Positions 21,986 to 32,959 of a DNA stretch of 64,000 nt are shown here, piece after piece. The position numbers and the translations under genes were made by a program. The number at the start of each line of letters is the position of its first letter. The first letter of the stretch is position 1. Source of the DNA: Limnephilus marmoratus (Eukaryota; Arthropoda; Insecta; Trichoptera; Limnephilidae). Where the stretch lies: positions 34,518,734-34,582,733 of the forward strand of contig OU862934.1 in the NCBI GenBank assembly GCA_917880885.1, written 5' to 3'. The notes below the pieces were generated by a model that searched no databases, was not told where the DNA came from, and saw nothing but the letters and a program-made list of their open reading frames with translations.

Positions 21986-22330
21986 TTTCAAAACCAAACA
22001 ACGAACCTCCATGTAGATGTATGGCGACAGTCGCCAAGAAACTTGCATCATCAAGTATAAGTCTGTGGAAGAAGGGCCTTAGCTGGCAGAGAATTGAATC
22101 CAAGATTTCGGGGTGGGAACCAGATGCATTTCTCCACTCGGCCACTCGGCAACTAATCTTCTGAATCGGAAATATGTGTATTTTTAAGTCTGGTATGTAA
22201 ATACATAATATATTTTTAAACTAATTTAATATAGATATTGAACAATATTTTGAGTAATGATTATGTACCTACATTATATCGATATTAATTGATTTTGTGT
22301 TTAATTTGTAGAAAGAACTCCATTTTAATT
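21986..22330. other. Spacer between LINE remnant and MITE
   Basis: No feature recognised. A short ORF at 21943-22164 lacks any known motif. Confidence 0.3.
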
Positions 22331-22856
22331 TTTAAAAATTTAATTTAAATTAAATTTGGTAATGTTATTATCGAGTTCTGCAAGTATTTAAGTATGTATT
22401 TTTGTTACAGCTGTTTCGGTTTACAAGACTATTTTCAAAATGTGGTTGATCCATATTGAGACGACCTATTTATACGACTTTAAATGTCAATTTTTGAAGG
22501 TGTCTAAATTGATTTATTACCAGTTAAACCAATTTGCTGAACACTAATTGAGGGAATCTAATCTTTCCCTTTGGTTTACTTTGCACTAAGTGTAAGGGTT
22601 TTCTTAATTGTTTTATTATGTTATGTTAATGTGCTAATTAACATAACATAATTATTTATTATGTTAATGTGCTAAATTAATAAAGTAAAGAAAATTATTT
22701 ATTCCCCACTACTTAGTATGTTTACCAAACCTAAAAAATATAATGCACTTAAATGAGTCATAGCAATAACGTCATTAGAAAACAATTAAGAAAACCCTCG
22801 CAGAACTCGATAATAAAATTATCATATTTAATTTAAATTAAATTAAAAAATACATA
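22331..22856. mobile_element. MITE with about 50-bp terminal inverted repeats
   Basis: The left end (AATTTAATTTAAATTAAAT..TTATTATCGAGTTCTGC, 22335-22382) is inverted at 22800-22850. TTTTCTTAATTGTTTT near the right end recurs internally at about 22598. The AT-rich ends hide any target duplication. Confidence 0.55.
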
Positions 22857-22949
22857 ATATCGCTTTTGTTATGTAGTTTACCGTTGTGTTCTCTGAAAAA
22901 CAATACATTTTTGATGTTCGGGAGGTTCAATGATACTTGTGTCAAGTTA

Positions 22950-23497
22950 GGGGTCGTTCAAGTGTTACGTAACGTTGTGAAACGTTACTGTGCGTTACAA
23001 GGGGTGGGTTCGAACAATACGTTACGTAACATGTTTTTCTTTATTTAGATAAAAAAAAACTAGGGAATTAAAATCTTCCAAGTTGGCAAACCTTTTCGTG
23101 ATCTCTTGTTTTATTTATTACCGCAAACGCGTTTAAAACAAGAAAAAAGGTATTTAAGGGAACGTACCCATACTACGTGACCAACTTTTTGCAATTTTAA
23201 CCCCCCCCCCCCCCCCCCTCCCGGTGACCAAAAACCTAGGCCCGCCGCCGCTCATTTGTACCAAGCATGACATTTTGAAGACCCCCCTCCCCCCCTAAAC
23301 GTGTCACATAGCATGGGTACGTTCCCTAAGCTACTTTCCAGTACTTTGCGCAACTTAATTGTGACTTTCAGGTAAAAATTGGGCATTATGTAACGTTTAG
23401 GAGGGGGGGGGGGGTGGTACGGAAAAACGTTACGGCGCGTTACATGGGGGGGTAAAAAATCTTCAAAAATTGCGTTACGTAATACTTGAACACCCCC
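22950..23497. mobile_element. PIF/Harbinger-like MITE with TTA TSD
   Basis: The ends GGGGTCGTTCAAGTGTTACG and the inverse of TTACGTAATACTTGAACACC are inverted repeats. They are flanked by TTA at 22947-22949 and 23498-23500. The GGG-type terminus and 3-bp TTA duplication fit PIF/Harbinger. It is non-coding and contains another MITE at 23158-23326. Confidence 0.65.
23158..23326. mobile_element. Nested Harbinger-like MITE with TAA TSD and long C tract
   Basis: 169 bp with inverted ends GGGAACGTACCCATACTACG / ATGGGTACGTTCCC. TAA sits on both sides (23155-23157, 23327-23329). It lies entirely inside the 22950-23497 MITE and includes a C tract of about 18 at 23201-23218. Confidence 0.65.
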
Positions 23498-23500
23498 TTA

Positions 23501-24300
23501 CGAGTTTGTTTATTATCATCTTTTTTATAATAAATTTTTAACTGGACTTAATGTCCATTCTAAAGGATGCTCTGTGTTTATCTGCAGCATGGAAAATGTT
23601 CACTGATGGTGCCCACCTGTTAATCGTATTAGACAGGCAAAGTTATCTCTCTCATATAGTACAATAATGTTATTATTTCTAAAGATGTCCTTATTATCCT
23701 TATTATCCATAATGTAAAAATAAAAATTGAAACATTGTCAAGAAAACGACAAAGAGAGAGTTTGCCAGTTAAGCAATAGTTACCCAAATTGGGTAGCTGT
23801 AATTTGGGTTAATTTTTTGAACTTCCCGTAAACAGCTGACTTGTTTAGTCACTAGCTTGATTAAGTTTCTATCTAGTACCAAAAGATGTCACTAATGTTG
23901 CTCTCATAGAATATTCCAGATAATTGTTTGTGCCATGTAGTATGCCATTTTAAATTGTTTTCTAAAAATTGAATACATCGATCGTCCAGTTGATTTGTAA
24001 GATAACTCTGAAAAACCAAAATTAGAGTTGAATATGTAGTTATTTGTAAAAGTGTACCCTATATCTGGTACAATACTCAGATTACTCATATACACCACCA
24101 AATCAATTATAATGCAGAAAAACTTGTAGTGAATTAAACAAAATGTTGATGGTTTCTGGGTCACTAGTGGAATATTTCAAAATGTTATACTAATGTACTG
24201 GATCATTATGCCTCCCGCTGTTATTTTATAACACATTTAATTTAAACAGATTTATGGCGAGCATTGGAATATTGGTTTCCTCATTATCTCAGAACTTAAT
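23501..24300. other. Spacer, nothing firmly recognised
   Basis: AT-rich. CGATCGTCCAGTTGATT near 23978 recurs inverted at about 25440, just outside the TIR element, so the two flanks may be parts of one older repeat. Confidence 0.3.
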
Positions 24301-24304
24301 ATTT

Positions 24305-25422
24305 GAGTCGTTTAGTTCCTATCCACGATAAGTCCACTATGATCCAAAAATGAAGTAATGATGCAGTTTTACTCTAGCGGTTGTTTGGTAAACTAATAAT
24401 ATGTCAATGAGTTCCAAATGGCCGTAAAATCCTATGAAAAGTGGGTTTATAAATTACGATGAATTCCAAACAACGATAAATCCATGGTGCTGTATGTTCC
24501 AAACGCCGATAAGTCCACCGCCATGCAGGCAGCCAATGAGCGGGAAGTATTTCGTCCAGACAGCCAATGAGCGGAAAGCATTTCGCTAATCCCAACATGG
24601 CCACAGAAGTGTTGTTTTGAAAAAGTGTCCGTTTTATTAGTTTTTACAGCTAAATAACGTCTGATCTAACCATAAATGTTAAACATATCTAGAAAGAGAG
24701 TTATCAACAAGAAATCATGGAAAAAGCACATCGACAGCCGTAACAGGAACTTAAAAGTCTCCTATTTTGAGTGAATTTGACATCGAACGTCAGCCTTTAC
24801 TGGGTGATCCCAAAACTTTACTGAGTGGTTTTTAATAATTTTTGAATTTTTATTTATTGTTTTCAAGTTTAATTTTATTTAGTTTTCAAGTTCTGCTAGT
24901 ATTTAATTTATGCGTGACCGCTTTTTAAAGACCTTGAATCAAAAAAACCTTTTTTGTTTTATTAATTCGTTTTTTTGTATTTGCTCTAATTGTCTATTTA
25001 TTTATTCTAGACACTCTGCGACACACCTTTAATTAGAAGAGATTTTAAGATAAAAAAATGTATATCATTAAATATTTTCATTTTACTTAGATAATATCTT
25101 TTGTTGACCCTGTACTTGCCTTCCACGTGTCAACGGTGTTGAGAAACAAACACCGATAAGTCACAGGCTGGTGAGTTCCTATCTACCTTTAATATGACAG
25201 TTAGTTTCAAATTCCGATAAGTCCATCCTTATTTACGTAATTACTCCTAAACTATCAAGAAAACAATTGTTTTAGTTTATCGCATACGTCCGTAGTTCAA
25301 AAACAAAGCCCACTAAATAAGTAATTCTCCAAATTTTAATAAAAAAACATTGCAATTAAAAAATAATAATTTGCCAACATTTCACCAAAGTGGACTTATC
25401 GTAGATAGGAACTATACGACTC
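24305..25422. mobile_element. Nonautonomous TIR element with GATAAGTCCA repeats
   Basis: The ends GAGTCGTTTAGTTCCTATCC..ACGATAAGTCCACT are inverted at 25388-25422, with ATTT directly flanking both sides. The motif CGATAAGTCCA or close variants recurs at 24328, 24474, 24508, 25154 and 25214, and in the right end. The superfamily is not clear from the ends. No transposase remains. Confidence 0.6.
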
Positions 25423-26160
25423 ATTTGGAGATGTCTGAATAATCAACTGGACGATCGACATGTCTACATGACATTAAAAATTGCTTTTCATAATGTCTGT
25501 GACTGTGCATACATATTTGCGGTAGACCATAGACAACACACAGATGTAGTGATATCCAATATTTCCCCAAATAAGTACAAGATAGGACAATTTCGGTAAT
25601 TAGCATACAGAATTCACATATTTATAAATTTTAAGATTTAATTAAATCTAAAAATACGGGAATAAACGGTGAAAAATGAATTCATGAACTATAAACTACA
25701 GAAAGCATATCGACGCTGGAGTTTTAGCAATTTTTCCTTTCCAGCGTCGAAATGTTTCCGTATTAATATTCAGATTTTGGATGAGCGCGGCTAAATCCAA
25801 AACCAAATGCCTGGAAATCTCTATTGTTCATTTGGTTACTAGTTACTGGACAAATTGAAACTTCAGAGTGTTATTTTTGAAGTAAATAAATAGTGTAGAA
25901 ATAATTAATATTCTTTTGATATCAATGATTATTACTGGTTTACTTAATTTATTTATTATTTATAAGGAATTTTGAAAAATGAGAGGAATAGATGAAGGTT
26001 GAGAATACCACTATTCAGATCTAGTCATTAGATAATAAGACTGTGTTATCAATAAAAGTTATAAAAATTGAAGCAGTAATGTTTGTTTTATTTCTTTAGA
26101 ACATAAAAATATAATATTTATTTATTTTACTGTATTATAATATATATTTATAATATATAT
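25423..26160. other. AT-rich spacer
   Basis: No gene recognised. A short minus-strand ORF (25421-25606) ends against the TIR element but has no known motif. Confidence 0.3.
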
Positions 26161-26164
26161 TACC

Positions 26165-26470
26165 TTCACACATGAGGCCCTGAGAAAAAAAAATCCCTCA
26201 GAGCCTATGTCATCTTTGGGGATACTATAGGAGAGACGAACTTATGATGAATTCATTCCTTCCACTGTGGTGCAAGGCAACGGGTCGAGAGAGTCCGGCT
26301 GGAGAGGTCAAAAGGTCTCCCTCAACCAGTCTCTGCAAATCCTCACCCCATGAACCTGGACACCCCTAGCAAGTTACCAAATGTGGAAAATTACTTGGGG
26401 TGACCTATGGCGGTGGTGTTGGTTATCCAATGAATAGTTCCCGGGGCGGCGGTACCCGTACCCGCCTCCC
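26165..26470 (-). mobile_element. SINE-B family member 2
   Basis: Matches the other SINE-B copies: CTTGGGGTGACCTATGGC, GGTGTTGGTTATCCAATGAA, and the tail region GCCTATGTCATCTTTGGGGA. The tail hairpin is partly decayed (GGCCCTGAG / CCCTCAGAGCC). Its internal segment with GGGTCGAGAGAGTC is shared with the copy at 57535. Confidence 0.6.
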
Positions 26471-26479
26471 AAATTGTCT

Positions 26480-27051
26480 AAAGAAGAGAAGCTAGCAGTA
26501 TGCAATGGAGTGCTGCTACCTACCTTGATGTATGGCGGTGAGGCATGGAACTGACTGAATGTTGCACAAATGAGATCCGTGATGCGTACGCGTGGTAAAA
26601 TCATGTATTGTGTGAGATTGTCGATGTAAGCCTAATGAGTAACATTACGAAATAGATGCTTAAATGGTTTGGGCATGCAGAGTGAATGAACCAAGAAAGG
26701 AGTATTAAGAGAATATATTACGCAGAAATTAATGGTAAAAGAAGTCAGGGAAACATGGCACGACCAAGTGAATAGTATATGAATGTGGAGGAAGCAAGGA
26801 GTATGTGGCGTTCTCGGAGTATGAGACATCCAGAGAAGTATGAGATCTTGCATTTCATAATGCAGAGAAAGATTGCCGGAAGACGAGGCCCTGGAAGAAG
26901 GAGAAGCTCATGGCTGAAAAACCTGAGACAGTGGTTTGGCCAGTCTACCGTAGAGCTGTTCCGGACCGCAGTAAACAAAGTCCGCATAGCCAACGTCTGT
27001 TGCACACGAAGAAGAAGAGGGAGTAGGCTACTATGGATATGCTCATTGTAA
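26480..27051 (+). pseudogene. LINE reverse transcriptase C-terminal remnant
   Basis: The reading frames give LLPTLMYGGEAWN, LKWFGHAE, NGKRSQGN and an ORF (26779-27051) with IMQRKIAGRRGPGRRRSSWLKNLRQWFG and ELFRTAVNKVRIAN. This is the basic C-terminal tail typical of an abundant group of insect LINE ORF2 proteins. Several stops interrupt it and the catalytic RT core is missing. Confidence 0.65.
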
Positions 27052-27639
27052 CATATTTCTTCAGACTGATTCGTGGATGGTTCCAAAACTCCTGATGGTT
27101 ATCTCCGTCACCAACGGCATAGACTGTTTTATCTCCCGGCTTGCAGAACTAACTTGCCAATGGTCATGCCAGTGGGGAGAGCTATCCTATATATTATTTA
27201 ACGTATAATGAATCAGAATTTAGATGGCAAGCTTTGTTGCTGTTAGTATAAATCTGTTATATACGTTTATTCCTTGCTGATCAGCGTATTTTGGATTTTG
27301 CACGATGGACAATGTTGTGTTGGGTTTGGAGTGCATTTATCTGTAAGGCACTTATTATTTTCATTATCTATCTTGTATTGTTTTTAAAATGAATAAATTG
27401 AATTGATTATTTGTTCCAATATGCTGAGAGGCTGATTGAGGCGGACCCTTTGACCTCTCCAGCCAGACTCTTTTGACCTGACATGGATTCATGCGTCAAT
27501 ATAGAAAAATAAAGTCATGTTTAATTGAAGAAAAAGATAACACTAATAATCTAAAGGAAAATATGAAAGGAAACAAGACACAGAAAAATAAAAAAAGATA
27601 ATGGTCGAACTAGGACTATCATCTTTTAACCTTCAAATT
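27052..27639. other. Spacer with SINE-B-like scrap
   Basis: CCTTTGACCTCTCCAGCC at about 27448 matches an internal piece of the SINE-B copy at 26165-26470. Nothing else recognised. Confidence 0.3.
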
Positions 27640-29345
27640 TTCATTATTTGTTTTTGGGGTGTTATGCCGAGTTGCGCTACCTCCTTCTTTAGTCAACGTT
27701 TCGGACAGCGTTGCAGTGTCCATCATCAGGGCAGATCCGGCAAATGGTGTAATTGTTAGTGATGAAATTTGTGCTTATGTATTTGAAAGCAATACCGTGT
27801 TGCCAGCTCCACTTCGCTTCAAGCTGGTATTACAGTATACTTCAAAATGGTTGTAGATTTTAATTGCCTCTGTAATCAGGCCAGTACAAAGTAACCGAGA
27901 TAGGCAATGGCATAGGAACTGGTTCTAAAATAGCCTGTTCCTCGAATCCACTGTCATCTTGTGATCGCTAGTCACCGGTACAAAATAACCGAGACAGGCA
28001 GTGGCGTCATAGGTAGTATATACTGCATTTCACTAAATAATAGTACTTACAGCGCCGGATCTGCCATACGTTCAAAAACGTGCAAAAACCTGGCGCCAAC
28101 TCCGAAGGGGCGCCGTGAGAAAATAAATATTGTACTTATTAAAATTTAGTTATAATATTCCCTGAATCGTTTAAAAATTACCCACAGTACGAAATAATTA
28201 TTACGCTCTAGCAACACTTTCCAAAGAAACAGAACGCGCACGCATCGGGTTGGTATCAACGGCTTACGAATTTATAGTCAGTTACAGATTTTTTTTACAA
28301 ATTCCATATATTTAGTTTAAACGTAAGATCTATTTTTCCATATATCTTTTACCGTCTTTTGCGACGAATAGGTGCGATCCAAATTCAATAACCAATCACA
28401 GCGCGGTATTTTTGTTCGTAAGCCATACTTCAGTGTTTAGTGTTTGTTCCCTCAACACAGGGGAAATGCAAGGTACAAATTTGAGGTTATATTCTTATTA
28501 TCACTGCTCACTGTCTCTCGTTGGGACTGCCTGTTGCTAGTCAGAAGCTGTATATGCTATTCTTGTGTTGTACGTTGCCATGAGAACGTATTTGTATTTG
28601 CTTTTTCTAATATTCGCGTTGGGTATATAGGTACATAAACGCAGTAAATCTCAAGAATGTCTAATGGACCTGGTTCGCGAAACCACCCGCATTGTCTCGT
28701 AACCTATATTTTAAATCATGGTACGGGCACAAACAAACAATTCGTTGAATTATTTTAAAGCATAACTTGCAAAGAGTTTTTCCTAAAATAATTAAAATAG
28801 CACCATAATTTATGTTTACCCAATAGATTCAGAGAGTATAGGGCTCCTGGCAATCCTCTCTTTAAAAAAAACGAGTGTGAGAGCTACCGCCAGGTCACTT
28901 GGAAAAGTTACACCTTTATATGTCTTGATTTTATTTGATAAATTAGTGTAAAAAAAAATAATAATTAAATAAAAAAAATAAAAAAATTGGGGTGAACGAA
29001 TTTTCAATAACAATGTAGGGGGGGGGGGGGGGGGGCGCCATCGGTACCTACTGCACAGGGCGCCAGATTTCGTAGATCCGGCCCTGAGTACTTATACTTG
29101 CCTGGGGCATGTCCCCATGCGAGCTACCGACGGAATCAGCAATATCTTTTGACGAATTCTAAAATTAGAAAACGAATTACAATGGTTAAAGCGAATGTGG
29201 CCAATATGCATAAAAGTATAAAACAAAATGGTTTACTACGAGCTGGTATTACAGTATTCTTCGAAATGGTTTTTTGCGTATAGCTTTGGGGTAGCCACCA
29301 ATTACCGGATACCAAGAGCTATTGAGCTTAGCCCCGTTGTCTCTA
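27640..29345 (+). repeat. Repeat family F, copy 1, split by a hAT
   Basis: Matches the inverted copy at 47670-48365. It begins TTTTTGGGGTGTTATGCCG..CAACGTTTCGGACAGCG..CATCATCAGGGCAGATC and continues to ATTACCGGATACCAAGAGCT near 29305. The first ~90 bp also form both arms of the foldback at 40335-40556. The hAT at 28050-29086 interrupts it. Confidence 0.65.
28050..29086. mobile_element. hAT element (CAGCGCCGGATCT ends), 8-bp TSD
   Basis: Starts CAGCGCCGGATCTGCC and ends with the inverse CAGGGCCGGATCTACG. AGTACTTA duplicates flank it at 28042-28049 and 29087-29094. The 8-bp duplication and the CAG..CTG ends are diagnostic of hAT. A G tract precedes the right end. The same family occurs at 49436-50896, where part of a transposase remains. 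Copy F2 (47670-48365) supplies the unoccupied site. Confidence 0.85.
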
Positions 29346-29850
29346 TTAATATACCTTCAAAAGTTATAAAAAGACAGTTTTAATAAAAATTGAATATTCA
29401 TCTAGATTTTTACAAAAAGGTCAATAGGTTTTCCATACAAATAAAATCGACTATATTTATCCAAGACACCGTCTAGGTTACAAATCAGTTTTTAGAACAA
29501 TGAAAAAGTAGTTGCCAATAATATGGAGAGAAAATAGTCGACGATAGTATTATTATTTCTGATATTTGAAATACGAGATTGGCAAATATGACGTTCAAAT
29601 AAGAGGTGGCAGTAGCCGAATTGGTAAGGCGTTTGTTCCGGTAAGACGAGAGGCTGTGGGTGTGAGTCCTAGTTGTGACAGTTATCTTTTTATTTTTGTA
29701 TGTTTTGTTCTCTTTCATATTTTCATTTAGATTAATAGTTTATCTTCTTCTTCAATGAAATATTACATTGATGGGAATAACCTTCAAAAGTTATAAAAAG
29801 AGAGTTGTTCTAATAAAAAATGAAAACTAATGTTTAATTTTTGTCTTTAA
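29346..29850 (+). repeat. Element T, member 4, with tRNA-like core at 29606-29679
   Basis: Shares ATATTCATCTAGA and TAGTTGCCAATAAT upstream and CTTTTTATTTTTGT downstream with other element T copies. The core shows an A box (AGTAGCCGAATTGGTAAGG), CCGGTAA in the anticodon loop and a weak B box (GTGTGAGTCC). TTCAAAAGTTATAAAAAGA occurs at both ends (about 29348 and 29780) as a short direct repeat. Confidence 0.5.
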
Positions 29851-30094
29851 TTAGGTATTTTGTTTTCAGGTGTGCAAACAAATGAATAAAAAAGTATTTG
29901 AAGTCCCCAGCGTTGCATAGTTTTCCAAGTCAGATGTAGACAGTAAATCATTTTCTTCTTATTTTGAATTTCAAGTGTGCAAAATTTCATCAAGAAGTAA
30001 GTGAGGGAGCCGGCGTGTTGCTCTACACCGTGGTGGTGTAGAAGTGACCTTGGTACAGGCGGTCGATCGTCGTCGTGCTGACAGGATATGGCGG

Positions 30095-30337
30095 CTATGT
30101 GTCCTTTGAGTCGGAGCATACACGTGACGCAGGAAGGAATCTTGAGAGGCGATGAGGATGATCTCTGGCAGCGGAACGCGATGGGTTTCGAATGCCAGAG
30201 AACGGGTTGCACCTATATGAACAGCAAGCGAGTGCGGGCTTGGTAGTTGATAGGTCGGGTGACATCTCATGACGAGGCGCGAATGGGCCGGACAGCGGAT
30301 GGTAGTTGGAGAAGGAGTCCTCGAAGGTGTTGAACAT
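30095..30337 (-). CDS. Possible short or first-exon coding region, unknown product
   Basis: The first ATG downstream of the minus-strand promoter (at 30335-30337) opens an 80-residue frame: MFNTFEDSFSNYHPLSGPF then FAPRHEMSPDLSTTKPALACC, ending in Ser/Arg-rich residues. I do not recognise it. The first ~40 residues look like ordinary protein, while the rest could be intron or UTR read through, and another frame is open over the same stretch. The distance of about 160 bp from the predicted start site and the high GC content favour a real transcript. Confidence 0.3.
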   Translation of the reverse strand: MFNTFEDSFSNYHPLSGPFAPRHEMSPDLSTTKPALACCSYRCNPFSGIRNPSRSAARDHPHRLSRFLPASRVCSDSKDT

Positions 30338-30490
30338 GTTCCTGGAGTCACACTGGATAAACTTGCAAATCACATGATGCTGACTGCGGGCAGCCCGGCG
30401 AGGGCTTGTGTTTTGTTGCGGCACTGTACAGTTGTAATCACTGCCCGGTATGTATGTGTCGACCGATGAATGGAGGCTAGGGACTGACTG

Positions 30491-30528
30491 ACTGACTGGT
30501 CCCGGTGAGCAAATCTGCTGCTTATATA
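30491..30528 (-). promoter_or_regulatory. TATA box plus initiator core promoter
   Basis: On the minus strand TATATAAG (30528-30521) is followed 31 bp later by CCAGTCAGTCAGTCAGTCC (A at 30497). This matches the arthropod initiator TCAGT at the right spacing. About 65 bp upstream is GAAGGTTC (30594-30601), a partial heat-shock-element-like inverted pair. The combination is hard to get by chance in AT-rich surroundings. Confidence 0.55.
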
Positions 30529-31164
30529 GCCGAAGCGAGCGGTAGAGTAATTACCCTCACGGCAGGTAATACGTGCCACTCCGCAGTTGTCGAGAAGGTT
30601 CGGCGCTGTACAGATATTGTACGGTGCTATCTCGAGACCTTTCTAGGCGGTGGCGATATTATTAACCGCTGTAGGTAGATGTACTTGCATTAGGTACATA
30701 GCGCGGTGTGCGCCGTAGTATTTCTAGCGTGTTCTTGGAAAGCCAGTGGCGGCGCAATGAATTCGGCGCAAGTGGGCGCTACATAAGTATTAAAATTCTG
30801 CTGAGGTGGTAAAATGAGCTTGTGATGGTTTTCGAAATATCTTGTAGACAATCACTTTCCCCTTGTATTGAAGGTCAAGTGTGCAAAATTTCATCAGTCA
30901 TAGAATAAAACTGTAGATTTTTATATAAAACACAAAGCCACGCTGCCCTTCACGTTTGTTGACAAGCACTACAAGCAGTCTGCAATCCAAAGTTGAAGGC
31001 CAAAGTTTCCAAGAAGTTAAATAAGAGTGTGTAGAGCAGTGGTTCTTAATCTTTTTGGAGGTACTGAACCCCCTATCATACATATATACTGAACCTTGAA
31101 TATACCCCTACCATACCATACATATATACTGAACCCCCTACCATACATATATACTACCCCCTAC

Positions 31165-32811
31165 CAGGGCTGGGCAGTATTTGAAATACTTGTAATTGAA
31201 ATACGTATTTGAAATACAAATACGTATTTTGTATTTGTATTTCAATTTCTTCCTAAAAATGTATTTTGTAATTGGTATTTCAATTACCTGCTGCTAAGGT
31301 ATTTTGTAATTTGTATTTCAAATACTTATGGCTTCAAAATACATTTTCAAATACATTTAGCGACCTTAATAATGATAATGAAAAATGGGGATGGTCCAGC
31401 AAAATCTCACGTTACTTGAAAAGAATAAACGAAGTGACCCAAATTTATCTCACCAAGGGGCGGGGGGAGTCTAACTAAGTCTCACGTAATTAATGTATGC
31501 CGCCTTATCATTGCTTTATATTATAATGTACCGTACATTTTTTTATGTCATGCTAGTTATTATTATTGTCCTGTGCTATAATAGCACTGTTATTGTACAT
31601 TTTGTACAATATTATATTACTTATACTTTTCATTGCTTTGTATTGTACATTTTTGTATCATAGTATTAGATCAAGCACTATAGGAATAATTTGACTGATT
31701 ACTGGATTATTTTTAAGTTAATTACTGTAGAGAAGAGCAGAGAAGTGAAATAACACAAAATTGCGCTATACAAATGTCATCCATTTATATATAAAAATTA
31801 ATCCTTGTTTCCCTTGGTCACGCCATAACTTCAGAATGACTTCACCTATTTCATTCATTTTTTTTAAGTTTTCTAATTCTGTATAGAAGGCTCTTACGGA
31901 AAGAAAAATTAAGAAAATGACACATAAAATTGGATAATTTCAGAAAACTTTACGACTATTTTAACTTTGCACGTCTGACAGTTCGCGCGTTTGTTGAATT
32001 TGAATTTAGCAGGCAGCTGTTTTTTTTTGTAACAAAAGAATTGTCTATGGATTTTTAAAATCATAGATATTTTAAATAGGTACCTATGTTAGGTACCAGA
32101 TTTGATTGATTGTTCTTATAATATAGAAAAATGAATATTTTTAATATGTGAAAAATGAAAATTTGAATAAAAAAATTGTAATAGCTGGCACGCGAGTTGT
32201 TTGAAAATTGAATGTACTGGGACTAAATATATGGAACGCGGGAGGGGGTTGGCGCGATGGGAGGAGCGGGAGAGGGGAGAGGGTAGGCAGGGAAGGTGGA
32301 AGGGGAATGCAAGAGGGGAAAGGGATGCGTTAGGGTAACGGGGACGCATGGGAAAGGACATGCAGAGAGAAACAATTTATTTCTTTGAATATGGCATTGC
32401 AACGCATGCCAGGAACCAGCTAGTCTTATTATAATAATAATCATTATAATCTAACTCCTAAGTCCCATACCACAAAACTTTACAAGTGGAGCGGAGACGA
32501 GATGTGTCTCCTGAGAGTCCTGACTGTCCTGAGCAATATGATTAGTCAATTTTCCAACGCACCCTTAGATATGGGCCCTTACGACAATTTATTGCAACCA
32601 AAGGTTCTACCAAAACCAAATGTATTTTGTATTTTGTAATTTGTATTTTGTATTTGAAATTAAAAAAATGGTTAAAATACTGTATTTTGTATTTTGTATT
32701 TCAAATACACGACATGAAAGTATTTTGTATTTCGTATTTTAAATACATGCGAAAAAGTATTTTGTAATTTGTATTTCAATTACAGCAAAGCATGTATTTT
32801 GCCCAGCCCTG
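31165..32811. mobile_element. hAT MITE (CAGGGCTGGGCA ends), 8-bp TSD
   Basis: Ends CAGGGCTGGGCAGTATTTG and the inverse CAGGGCTGGGCAAAATACATG, with CCCCCTAC at 31157-31164 and 32812-32819. Long subterminal blocks of GTATTTGAAATAC-like motifs lie at both ends. No transposase. A relative, inverted and damaged, is at 11273-12890. Confidence 0.85.
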
Positions 32812-32959
32812 CCCCCTACCATAAAATGACAGCTGTCGAGTTTTTGTTTTGCCCTCGAATAACTAATGTTTTTAAACAAGTTTTAGTAGTTTTTGCAGCA
32901 TTTTGTCTGCTCGGGCGCAGGATCGAATTACATGTGTCGCCGCAGTTTACGAAAACAAC

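Larger units (their letters stand above)
29971..30896. repeat. GC-rich island bounded by 22-bp exact direct repeats
   Basis: The same 22 bases (TCAAGTGTGC..TTTCATCA) occur at 29971-29992 and 30875-30896. The repeats are embedded in longer, diverged similarity (GTAGACA..TTTTGAA), so they look like two copies of one dispersed repeat rather than a TSD. Between them lies unusually GC-rich DNA (about 29995-30770) with the promoter and ORF described separately. Confidence 0.5.

Noticed and set aside
29971..30896. LTR retrotransposon bounded by 22-bp repeats with an internal promoter
   Set aside because: Repeats are too short for LTRs, have no TG..CA ends or primer site, and extend into diverged dispersed-repeat similarity.
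32116..32444. Pro/Ser-rich minus-strand ORFs in the hAT MITE
   Set aside because: Purine-rich GGGGAGAGGG tract read in reverse; no domain and no start context.
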